A stretch of DNA of 64,000 nt. It comes from Variovorax paradoxus. Its GTDB lineage: Bacteria > Pseudomonadota > Gammaproteobacteria > Burkholderiales > Burkholderiaceae_C. The translations under genes were made by a program, and so were the position numbers. This document shows, one piece after another, positions 9,066 to 16,766 of the stretch (position 1 is its first letter; each line of letters opens with the position of its first letter). A model generated the notes under the pieces. It did not search any database. It was not told the DNA's origin and saw only the letters and a list, made by a program, of their open reading frames with translations. The stretch is from contig NZ_CP102931.1 in NCBI RefSeq assembly GCF_024734665.1, positions 3,780,001-3,844,000 on the forward strand. The letters run 5' to 3'.

Positions 9066-9958
9066 CTTTGTGCCTCCGTGGCCACGCGCAAGGCATGCAT
9101 GGCGGCCACGTCAATGTCGGGAATGCGCTGCGCATCGGCCACGCCCAGGCGCTGCCAGAGCGCCATTGCGTCGTCCAGGTCATCGCTGGGTGGCGGCATA
9201 TCGCGCAAGCGCGCGCTCAGCAGCGCGTGTTCGGTCTCGAGCAATGCCGACGTGACCGGCTTCGCGGCCGAGAGCGCGCAGATGGCCGCCTCGCGGAAGG
9301 CCTGCACATCGTCTTCAACGAGCTCGTCGCAATCGCCTGTCAGCCAACGGTGTTTGCCGCCGGTGGTACGCCACACCAGGGCGCGGTCGCGCGAATCGAA
9401 CTCCTCCACACCGAAGGAAGCCTCGATCACCTCGGGGCCGGACATGGCCAGCCGGCCGCTGTCGCTCATCACGATGTAGTCAGTGCAGCGCGCGACGATG
9501 CCCATGCCACCGAAGCAGCCGTTCGCGCCGCCGATCAGCGTGATCACGGGGATGCCCGCCGCACGCACGTCGAGCACCGAGCGCATCACCTCCGACACTG
9601 CAATCAGGCCGGCATTGGCTTCGTGCAGCCGCACTCCACCGGACTCGGCCAGCAGCAGCACGGCCGTTGGCCGGTCGCGCAGTGCGCGCTGCAGCAGGCC
9701 CACGAGCTTGGCGCCATGCACTTCGCCAACGCCGCCGCCCATGAAGGCGCCCTCCTGCGCGGCAACGAAGACCGTGCGACCGGCCAATGAGGCGCGGCCG
9801 ATCGCAACGCCATCGTCGAAAGCACAGGGCACACCCAGTTGGGCAAGGTGCGGGCTGGTCAGACGCTCGGACGGCGGCAGCCACTCGTGGAAGCTGCCCG
9901 CATCCAGCAGAAGGGCCAGGCGCTCACGCGCCGTGCATTCGGCATAGCTGAGGCTCAT
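9062..9958 (-). CDS. mdcD: Malonate decarboxylase beta subunit MdcD
   Basis: A 298-residue carboxyltransferase-fold subunit that pairs with MdcE in the decarboxylation step. The core GAFMGGGVGEVHGAKLVGLL and AESGGVRLHEANAGLIAVSE resembles the acetyl-CoA carboxylase beta domain, as expected for MdcD. Its ATG overlaps the mdcC stop and its own stop overlaps the mdcE start. It lacks an N-terminal zinc ribbon, which separates it from AccD. Confidence 0.92.
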   Translation of the reverse strand: MSLSYAECTARERLALLLDAGSFHEWLPPSERLTSPHLAQLGVPCAFDDGVAIGRASLAGRTVFVAAQEGAFMGGGVGEVHGAKLVGLLQRALRDRPTAVLLLAESGGVRLHEANAGLIAVSEVMRSVLDVRAAGIPVITLIGGANGCFGGMGIVARCTDYIVMSDSGRLAMSGPEVIEASFGVEEFDSRDRALVWRTTGGKHRWLTGDCDELVEDDVQAFREAAICALSAAKPVTSALLETEHALLSARLRDMPPPSDDLDDAMALWQRLGVADAQRIPDIDVAAMHALRVATEAQR

Positions 9959-10284
9959 GACGATGCTCCCGGCAGTTCGGCCACGGCCTGGCCGAGCCGC
10001 AGGCCCACCACTGCGGGGGTGGCGCCCATGTCATTGATCGAGATGCGGATGCCTCCGAGCGGATGCCGTTCGTGAAAGTCCGCCAGCACTGCCCGCCAGA
10101 TGGGTTCGAAGCCGCGCGCCGAGGTCTCGATGCGCACGGTGCAGTCATCGCCGGCAGCGCTCTCGAGCATCACCTCGAGGTTGCCCGAGCCGACCACGCC
10201 GACCAGGACTGGCGCAAAGGTGTCCGCGATGCGCTGCCCGGGGAAGGAAAAGTCCAGGATTTCGAGTCCTGCTGGAATGCTCAT
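9955..10284 (-). CDS. mdcC: Malonate decarboxylase acyl carrier protein MdcC
   Basis: A 109-residue carrier protein, the delta subunit. It carries acetyl and malonyl groups on a phosphoribosyl-dephospho-CoA arm attached to a serine; the family attachment motif VGSGNLEV lies at residues 31-38, with Ser33 as the expected site. The fold is unrelated to ordinary four-helix ACPs. It lies 12 bases after mdcA and overlaps mdcD by four bases. Confidence 0.93.
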   Translation of the reverse strand: MSIPAGLEILDFSFPGQRIADTFAPVLVGVVGSGNLEVMLESAAGDDCTVRIETSARGFEPIWRAVLADFHERHPLGGIRISINDMGATPAVVGLRLGQAVAELPGASS

Positions 10285-10296
10285 GATGGTTGTTTC

Positions 10297-11979
10297 CTAC
10301 CAGTTCCTGAATCGTCGGGGCGGCTGGTACAGCCCGCCCGAGGCGCGCACGATGTCGCGCATGCTGCGCGCGGCCAGAAGGTTGCGCGTGGCGTCACGCG
10401 GGTCGATGCCCAGATCCTCCGGCCGGCGAATCACGCCGCGGTCGCGCAGGTTCTCCACCGCGCGCTTGTCGCGCCCCAGCCCGACCGCCGTGTAGCCTGC
10501 TACGCCTCGGATCGCCTGCTCGCGCTCTGCATCGTTGCGGCACAACAGCAGGTTGGCGATGCCTTCCTCGGTGAGGATGTGACTCACGTCGTCGCCGTAG
10601 ATCATGATCGGCGGCAGTTCCATGCCCGACTGTTCCGCCAACTGCCATGCGTCCAGCCGGTCGACGAAGGCGGGCTGCATGTGCTCTCGGAAGGTTTCGA
10701 CCATCTGCACCACCAGCTTCTGGCCACGCGGCGTGCCGGCCGCGCCGCCGCGGCCCGCGCGCGCTTCCTGGCCCGCCTTGAGCCAGGCCGGGCTCGTGTG
10801 GCGTCGACCGCGCGCGTCGGCGCCCATGTTGGGCGCGCCGCCGAAGCCCGCAATGCGTCCCAGCGTGGCGGTCGAGCTGTTGCCGTCGAGGTCGATCTGC
10901 AGCGTCGACCCGATGAAGAGGTCGCAGGCGTAGTGCCCTGCGGCCTGGCAGAACGCGCGGTTGCTGCGCAGCGACCCGTCCGGGCCGGTGAAGAACACGT
11001 CGGAGCGCGCGCGGATGTAGTCCTCCATGCCCAGCTCGGAGCCGAAGGAATGCACCGATTCGACCCAGCCTGCCTCGATCGCCGGGATCAGCGCGGGATG
11101 CGGGTTGAGCGCCCAGTGCTTGCAGATCTTGCCCTTGAGGCCGAGCGACTCGGCATAGGTCGGCAGCAGCAGTTCGATCGCTGCCGTGTCGAAGCCGATG
11201 CCGTGGTTCAGGCGCTGAACGCCGTATTCGGCGTAGATGCCCTTGATCGCCATCATGGCCATCAGCACCTGAATCTCGCTGATCTGCGCCGGGTCGCGAG
11301 TGAACAAAGGTTCGATGAAATTGGGGCGCGGCGCTTTCACCACGAAGCTCACCCAGTCCGCCGGTATGTCGATGCGCGGCAGCTTGGTGGTGCGGCCATC
11401 TACCAGCTCGTTGACCTGCGCGATCACGATGCCGCCGGAAAAAGCGGTGGCTTCGACAATGGCGGGAGTGTCCTCGGTGTTGGGGCCGGTGTAGAGGTTG
11501 CCCTCGGCGTCCGCGGCATGGGCAGCCACCAACGCCACGCGCGGTGTGAGGTCGACGAAGTAGCGCGCGAAAAGCTCCAGGTAGGTGTGGATCGCGCCGA
11601 TCTCGATGCGCCCGGCCGACACCAGCTTGGCCAGGCGCGCGCCCTGCGGCCCCGAGAAGCTGAAGTCCAGCCGGCTCGCCACGCCGTTTTCGAACAAGTC
11701 CAGGTGCTCGGGCAGCGCGAGCACCGACTGCACCATGTGCAGGCCGTGCACCCGCGCCGTGTCGACCTGCACCAGCGCGCGGGCCAGGAAGTCGGCCTGC
11801 TTCTGGTTGTTGCCTTCCAGGCAGACCCGGTCGCCTGGCTCCAGCACGGCCTCCAGCAGCGTGCCGATCGCTTCGGTGGCCACCAGCTTGTCCTGGCGCT
11901 GCGTGCCAAGTGCCTGCGCGGCGCGGGCCAACCTGTCCGCGCGGTTTTCGGTCCTGGTGTTCCAGTTCATGCGATCCAT
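10297..11979 (-). CDS. mdcA: Malonate decarboxylase alpha subunit, acetyl-S-ACP:malonate ACP transferase MdcA
   Basis: A 560-residue CoA-transferase-family subunit that swaps acetyl for malonyl on MdcC. Family stretches include VCLEGNNQKQADFLAR, GAIHTYLELFARYFVDLTPR and FGGAPNMGADARGRRH. Three starts are close together. I chose the ATG at 11979 because AGGA lies eight bases before it; the ATG at 11970 and a TTG at 11994 are alternatives. The gene follows madM with a small gap or overlap, depending on the start used. Confidence 0.92.
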   Translation of the reverse strand: MDRMNWNTRTENRADRLARAAQALGTQRQDKLVATEAIGTLLEAVLEPGDRVCLEGNNQKQADFLARALVQVDTARVHGLHMVQSVLALPEHLDLFENGVASRLDFSFSGPQGARLAKLVSAGRIEIGAIHTYLELFARYFVDLTPRVALVAAHAADAEGNLYTGPNTEDTPAIVEATAFSGGIVIAQVNELVDGRTTKLPRIDIPADWVSFVVKAPRPNFIEPLFTRDPAQISEIQVLMAMMAIKGIYAEYGVQRLNHGIGFDTAAIELLLPTYAESLGLKGKICKHWALNPHPALIPAIEAGWVESVHSFGSELGMEDYIRARSDVFFTGPDGSLRSNRAFCQAAGHYACDLFIGSTLQIDLDGNSSTATLGRIAGFGGAPNMGADARGRRHTSPAWLKAGQEARAGRGGAAGTPRGQKLVVQMVETFREHMQPAFVDRLDAWQLAEQSGMELPPIMIYGDDVSHILTEEGIANLLLCRNDAEREQAIRGVAGYTAVGLGRDKRAVENLRDRGVIRRPEDLGIDPRDATRNLLAARSMRDIVRASGGLYQPPRRFRNW

Positions 11980-11990
11980 TCGTCCATTCC

Positions 11991-12764
11991 TCAACCCATC
12001 ACCGCCTTGACGGCAAAAAACAGCACGGACGGGCCCAGGAGGCAGCCCAGTCCGGTATGGAAAGTAGCGACCAGCGCACCGTAGGGCACCAGCTTGCGAT
12101 CGGTGGCCGCGAGGCCGGCCGACACGCCGCTCACAGTGCCGGCAAGGCCGCCGAAGACCATCGCCGAGCGCGGCGTCTTCAGGCGCAGGAAGCGTGCGGC
12201 CATCGGGGTGCCGACCATCACGAGGATGGCCTTGACCAGGCCAGTCGCGATGCTCAGCGCCATCACGTCGGGGCTGGCACCGATGGCCGCCCCCGTGACG
12301 GGGCCCACGATGTAGGTGACGGCCCCGGCGCCGATCGTTGTCATGCTGACCGCGTCGGAGTAGCCGAAGCTCCAGGCGATCGCCGCGCCCACTACAAAAG
12401 GCAGCAGCGTCCCGAGCAACAGCGAGACCACTCCGATGAGCCCAGCCTGGCGAGCCTCGGTGACCTGCACTTCAAAGGCCGTGGCAACAATCGCGAAATC
12501 GCGCAGCATGGCCCCGCCCATCAGGCCGATGCCTCCGAACAGCGACATATCGGCCAGGCCTTTGTGGCCCCCGGTCCGGGTGCCGCCCCAATAAGCGAGG
12601 ATGAGTCCGATCACGATGGCGATGGCCGATCCGTGCACGCGCCCGAAGGTCAGGCGGCGCGAGATCTGGCCAGAAAGCAGCACGATCAGCCCCACGACCA
12701 TGAAGGCGCTGACCAGGCCGTTCTGCAAGGCCGCTTTTTCGAGGATTTCAAGCATGGCGCTCAT
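11991..12764 (-). CDS. madM: Malonate transporter subunit MadM
   Basis: A 257-residue integral membrane protein, the larger half of the two-part sodium/malonate symporter MadLM. It has several hydrophobic segments, for example GLVSAFMVVGLIVLLSG and LIGVVSLLLGTLLPFVVGAA, and Gly-rich loops such as GAGAVTYIVGPVTGAAIGA. The ATG at 12764 overlaps the madL stop. MadLM here takes the place of the unrelated MdcF carrier found in some malonate operons. Confidence 0.92.
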   Translation of the reverse strand: MSAMLEILEKAALQNGLVSAFMVVGLIVLLSGQISRRLTFGRVHGSAIAIVIGLILAYWGGTRTGGHKGLADMSLFGGIGLMGGAMLRDFAIVATAFEVQVTEARQAGLIGVVSLLLGTLLPFVVGAAIAWSFGYSDAVSMTTIGAGAVTYIVGPVTGAAIGASPDVMALSIATGLVKAILVMVGTPMAARFLRLKTPRSAMVFGGLAGTVSGVSAGLAATDRKLVPYGALVATFHTGLGCLLGPSVLFFAVKAVMG

Positions 12765-13177
12765 TCCGCTTCGTTGAGAAGAGGGTTGTCGTTGCGCACC
12801 GGCTCGGCCTGCGAGCTGGCGACCGGATGCTCCATGCGATTGATCAGCGAGATCACCACCGCGCAGACGGCAACGGCCGCCAGCGCCGAAAGTAGTGCGA
12901 CAGGTCCACCGCGCAACGCGGAAACCATGTCCTGCTGCGCCGCCATGGCGACCACCACCGGGATGTACATGGCGCCCCAGTACTCCACGCCCAGTTCGGT
13001 CAACTTGGGCAGGATGCCCTTCCTGTTCATGTAGATGCGCGCCGTGATGAGCAGCAGCATCGCGATGCCCACGCCGCCGACGTTGGTCTTTACGCCCAGC
13101 GCCTGACCCAGCAGGTCGCCCAGAAAAATGCCCAGCAGATGGCACAAGGCCAGCAGCGCGGTGCCGTAGATGATCAT
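12761..13177 (-). CDS. madL: Malonate transporter subunit MadL
   Basis: A 138-residue membrane protein, the small subunit of MadLM. It begins MIIYGTALLALCHLLGIFLG and has about four hydrophobic stretches with a polar C-terminal tail. GGAG precedes the ATG by about ten bases. It is the first structural gene of the malonate operon, 145 bases downstream of mdcR on the same strand. Confidence 0.9.
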   Translation of the reverse strand: MIIYGTALLALCHLLGIFLGDLLGQALGVKTNVGGVGIAMLLLITARIYMNRKGILPKLTELGVEYWGAMYIPVVVAMAAQQDMVSALRGGPVALLSALAAVAVCAVVISLINRMEHPVASSQAEPVRNDNPLLNEAE

Positions 13178-13322
13178 GGGTTATGTCTCCGGAGTGACGG
13201 CGCGCGAGGGGCGCTGTTCCTGGAGACGTACGGTATCGGCTTGCCCGGCCGCAATCAATTAACGGCAGTCGACGACAGTTACTCTCAGCGAAACGATCGA
13301 GGGTGCCAATGCGATGGCGCGC
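13178..13322 (-). promoter_or_regulatory. Probable mdc operon promoter region between mdcR and madL
   Basis: This 145-base gap separates the stop of mdcR from the start of madL, both on the minus strand. It holds an AT-rich patch (ATCAATTAAC near 13254-13263) in otherwise GC-rich DNA and is the natural place for a malonate-responsive MdcR site and promoter. No sigma-70 boxes are good enough to name. The GGAG ribosome site of madL lies at its left edge. Confidence 0.4.
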
Positions 13323-14237
13323 TCAGGCCAGTTCGGCTCTGGCGCTCCTGCATACCGCGAGCAGCGCAAGCAGGTTCGGGTCGCGCTCGCGTGTACGCAG
13401 GAAGCTGACTCCCAAGGTCTGGCGCATCAGGTACTTGGGCGCCAGCGGAATCAGTTGGACCTTCTGCGAGAACAGGTCGCGCACGCGCCCTGGCAGCAGC
13501 GTGTAGCCAATGCCGCCGCTGACCAGGTTCATCAGCGAGAAGATGTCGCCGGTCTTCATCACCACGTTGGGAGTGAAGTTCGCCACGCGAAAGGCCTCCA
13601 CGAACCCGTTGTAGGTAGCGAACCCCTCCTTGAGGCTGACGAATTTCTCGTCGGAACATTCGCTCAGATCGACGCAATCGAGCGTGGCGAAGCGCGATCC
13701 CATAGGGGCCGCGAAGTAGATGTCGTCTTCGAACAGCGGCTCCGAAACGATGTCGCCAGCCTCTTCCGGGACCGCCATCAGCGCCGCATCGACGGCGCCG
13801 TCGCGAATTTTCTGCAGCAGATCCGCGTTGGAGCCGAGTACGAGCTCGGTCTCAAGGCTGGGCTTGCGCACCTTCATGTGGACGAGGACCGCGGGCACAG
13901 TGCGGATGGTCAGCGAGTAGAGCGACCCGATGCGGATGCGATCGGCCGAGTAGCCGGCGACCTCGCGCGTGGAGCGGATGCCCGCGGACATGGTGTGCAG
14001 CACCTCACGCGCCACTTCGGCCAGCGCATGCGCGGCTTCGGTGGGATGAAGGTTGCGACCCTCATGACGAAACAGTGCGCAGCGCACGCCGACTTCCAGA
14101 GAGTGCAAGGCACGGTGCACGCTCACCGTGCTGACCTCGAGCCGCTCGGCCGCGCGCGCGAGATTGCCGGTTTCCATGAACGCGATCAGCGTCTCAAGCT
14201 TGCGGAAAGTGATTTCTTCGTCGACACGGGCGTGCAT
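13323..14237 (-). CDS. mdcR: LysR-family regulator of malonate use, MdcR-like
   Basis: A 304-residue LysR-type regulator. The winged helix-turn-helix is in the first 60 residues (FRKLETLIAFMETGNLARAA, then SVHRALHSLE), followed by a ligand-binding domain. Its place directly before madL makes it the likely malonate-sensing activator. The start is the ATG at 14237 giving MHARVDEEITF; an upstream start in frame would add a 55-residue tail with no family counterpart. It is transcribed in the same direction as the operon, whereas many LysR regulators diverge from their targets. Confidence 0.85.
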   Translation of the reverse strand: MHARVDEEITFRKLETLIAFMETGNLARAAERLEVSTVSVHRALHSLEVGVRCALFRHEGRNLHPTEAAHALAEVAREVLHTMSAGIRSTREVAGYSADRIRIGSLYSLTIRTVPAVLVHMKVRKPSLETELVLGSNADLLQKIRDGAVDAALMAVPEEAGDIVSEPLFEDDIYFAAPMGSRFATLDCVDLSECSDEKFVSLKEGFATYNGFVEAFRVANFTPNVVMKTGDIFSLMNLVSGGIGYTLLPGRVRDLFSQKVQLIPLAPKYLMRQTLGVSFLRTRERDPNLLALLAVCRSARAELA

Positions 14238-14540
14238 GATGGTCTCGCAGATCAGTCCACATCCTAGCCCTTTGGTGCACTCGGCCGGCCTGGCGCTCCA
14301 AGGACGCGGGCGTGCAGTGAACTTTCTGGCCCCCTCGGAGTACGCACCGGAGGCAAAGTTGATGGCATGGCCGCGCCGGGCGTTCGTTCGAAGGACCGGC
14401 ATTCACGCTGGAGAGGTCGGGATGTTCATCGAACCGCTGCTTGCTTGCGCCATGCCGTCCGAACCAAAGTACAGGACGCATCGATGCACAGGGCCAGGTG
14501 ACTGCCGACATGAATTTCTCGCACCCGCATCGCATCGCGG
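14238..14540. other. 303-base gap between mdcR start and pilQ end, nothing recognised
   Basis: Open frames exist on both strands but none has a ribosome site or a recognisable family motif. The stretch must carry the mdcR promoter and the end of the pilQ transcript. I see no hairpin followed by a T run. Confidence 0.5.
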
Positions 14541-16649
14541 CTAGCGGGCCGCATTCCGATCGGTAATCATCTTCGGGGTGATGAAGATCAGCAATTCGCT
14601 CTTCTTGACCTCGCGGGTGCGTGATCGGAACAGCACTCCGACATAGGGCAATTCGCCGAGTACCGGTATCCGTGACTCGTCGTTCGTTTCCGACAGTTCG
14701 AAGATCCCGCCGATCACGACAGTCCCTCCGTTTTCTACGAGCACTTCGGTCTGAACGTGCTTCGTGTTGATGGCGTAGCCCGCAGTGGTCGACTGGCCGA
14801 CGGAATCCTTGTTCACATCCAGCGTCAGGATGATGTTTCCTTCTGGCGTGATCTGCGGCGTGACCTCGAGCCTGAGATTCGCCTTCCTGAAGGAGACCGA
14901 GGTCGCACCGCTCGACGTGGCAGACTGGTAAGGAAGTTCAGTCCCCTGTTCGATCAGGGCCTTGGTTTGGTCGGCCGTGACGACCCGAGGGCTCGCCACG
15001 ACCTTGCCCTTGCCGTCTTCTTCAAGCGCGGATATTTCCAGATTCAAAATCTTCGACATGCTGGAGTTGTAGAGCGAAACCGCGAAGGTTCCCGTGGAAG
15101 TGCCACTGGAACTGCTGGCCGGCAGGTTGACGAAGTTGCTGCTGGAGGTCGACGAGTACGACACGGTGCCGTCGCTGCTCGTCGTCGCCTGGGTGCCGAT
15201 CGAACTGTTGCTGCCCTTGGACGATCCACCCAGCTTGACGCCCAGCGATTTGCTGAAAGTGTCCGATGCCTCGACGATGCGCGCCTCGATCAGTACCTGT
15301 CGCACCGGCACATCGAGCTTCTGGATCAGCTCGGCGACCTGCTGCAGACGCGAGGGGATGTCCGAGACAAAAAGCTGGTTGGTGCGCGCCTCGGCGATCA
15401 CACTGCCGCGCGGACTCAGGATGCGTGTGGGCGTGCCTGAGCCGCCCCCACCGCCACCACCGCCACCACTGCCGCTACCCGTCAGGCCTTGCACGAGGGT
15501 CGCGGCCTTGGTGTAGTTCAGCTGAAACGACTGGGTACGAATCGGCTCCAGGCTCTGTATGGTGGCCTGCGCTTCGAATTCGAGCTTTTCCTTGGCGTTG
15601 ATTTCGTCCTTGGGTGCGATCCACAGTACGCCGCCGTTCTTGCGCACGCCCAGGTTCTTCGCCTGCAAGATGATGTCCAGGGCCTGGTCCCAGGGCACGT
15701 CCTTCAGCCGCAGCGTCAGTGCGCCGCTCACCGAGTCCGAGGTCACGATGTTGAAGTTCGTGAAGTCGGCGATCACCTGCAGCAGCGAACGGATGTCGAT
15801 GTTCTGGAAGTTCAGCGAGAGCTTCTCGCCGCTGTAGCTCACGCCCTGCGTGAGCTTGGTCGGATCGATCTTGCGCGGGCGCACTTCCACGACGAACCGG
15901 TTCTCGCTCTGGTAGGCGCTGTGCTCCCAGTCGCCCTTGGGCTCGATGGTCATGCGCACGCGATCATCCGCTTGCTGCACCGTCACCCACTGGACGGGGG
16001 TGCCGAAATCCGCCACGTCCATGCGGCGGCGCAAACCTTCGGGCAGCGTGGACTTGGTGAATTCGACGACCAGGTTCTTGCCTTGCTGCCGAATGTCGAC
16101 GCCCACCTGGCTGTTGGCCAGATCGACGATCACGCGGCCGGCGCCATCCGAGCCCAGGCGGAAGTCAACGTCGCGCAGCGGCAAGGTATCCCTGCTGCGG
16201 TTCTCCGCAAAGGTGGAAGACATGGGCGCGTTGAGCGCCGCACCGGCGACAGGATCGAGTGACACGAGCAGCGATTGGCCCTGAACCTGGGTCGTGTAGG
16301 TCGTTGCCTGTTTGAGATTCAGCACCAGGCGCGTGCGCTCGCCGGCCTGCGCCACGTTGACGGAGCGCAGATTGCCCTGGTTGATTTCGATGGGCGCGCG
16401 GCCAACGCCGTTCGTGACTCCGGGAAAGTCAAGGGCGATGCGTGCAGGCGACTGGATGGTGAAACCCGTCGGCGCCGTGACAAGCGGCCGGGAAAAATCG
16501 ATGCGGATGACCTCTGCACCGGATTGCACCGAAGACGTGACCGATTCGATCGCGTTTTGCGCCTGGGCTGCCGCGGCGCCTCCCCACACGCACAGCAGCA
16601 GACATGCGGTACGCAGCCATCGCGCGATGGCAGATTGTTGTTCGTTCAC
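14541..16649 (-). CDS. pilQ: Type IV pilus secretin PilQ
   Basis: A 702-residue outer-membrane secretin through which type IV pili are extruded. A signal peptide runs to about residue 30, ending AAAAQA. Two AMIN domains follow (RIDFSRPLVTAP and VDFRLGSDGAG regions), then an STN-type domain (LSLNFQNIDIRSLLQVIADF), a secretin N domain interrupted by a Gly-rich run after LVQGLTG, and the secretin core with ARIVEASD, VASPRVVTADQ and the C-terminal LLIFITPKMI. The start is a GTG at 16649 with AAAGG before it. No pilMNOP genes adjoin it; it lies downstream of an RND permease gene, which is unusual and may mean a second copy. Confidence 0.9.
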   Translation of the reverse strand: MNEQQSAIARWLRTACLLLCVWGGAAAAQAQNAIESVTSSVQSGAEVIRIDFSRPLVTAPTGFTIQSPARIALDFPGVTNGVGRAPIEINQGNLRSVNVAQAGERTRLVLNLKQATTYTTQVQGQSLLVSLDPVAGAALNAPMSSTFAENRSRDTLPLRDVDFRLGSDGAGRVIVDLANSQVGVDIRQQGKNLVVEFTKSTLPEGLRRRMDVADFGTPVQWVTVQQADDRVRMTIEPKGDWEHSAYQSENRFVVEVRPRKIDPTKLTQGVSYSGEKLSLNFQNIDIRSLLQVIADFTNFNIVTSDSVSGALTLRLKDVPWDQALDIILQAKNLGVRKNGGVLWIAPKDEINAKEKLEFEAQATIQSLEPIRTQSFQLNYTKAATLVQGLTGSGSGGGGGGGGGSGTPTRILSPRGSVIAEARTNQLFVSDIPSRLQQVAELIQKLDVPVRQVLIEARIVEASDTFSKSLGVKLGGSSKGSNSSIGTQATTSSDGTVSYSSTSSSNFVNLPASSSSGTSTGTFAVSLYNSSMSKILNLEISALEEDGKGKVVASPRVVTADQTKALIEQGTELPYQSATSSGATSVSFRKANLRLEVTPQITPEGNIILTLDVNKDSVGQSTTAGYAINTKHVQTEVLVENGGTVVIGGIFELSETNDESRIPVLGELPYVGVLFRSRTREVKKSELLIFITPKMITDRNAAR

Positions 16650-16766
16650 GTTGGGCCTTTTGTTACTGCAGCGATCGGGACGTCCGGCGCTTTTGCATCG
16701 GGTGAGCTCAACCATTCCCGTTCCTCGGGCTGGTTTGAAAGGTTGATCAGCGGACCTGCGCGGTCT

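Noticed and set aside
10063..12084. A 673-codon plus-strand frame opposite mdcA
   Set aside because: It is a composition shadow of mdcA, with no ribosome site and no recognisable domain.
14194..14535. Minus-strand frame of about 113 codons in the mdcR-pilQ gap, suspected transposase fragment
   Set aside because: No transposase motif could be read and it overlaps the mdcR start in another frame; left as an unassigned gap.
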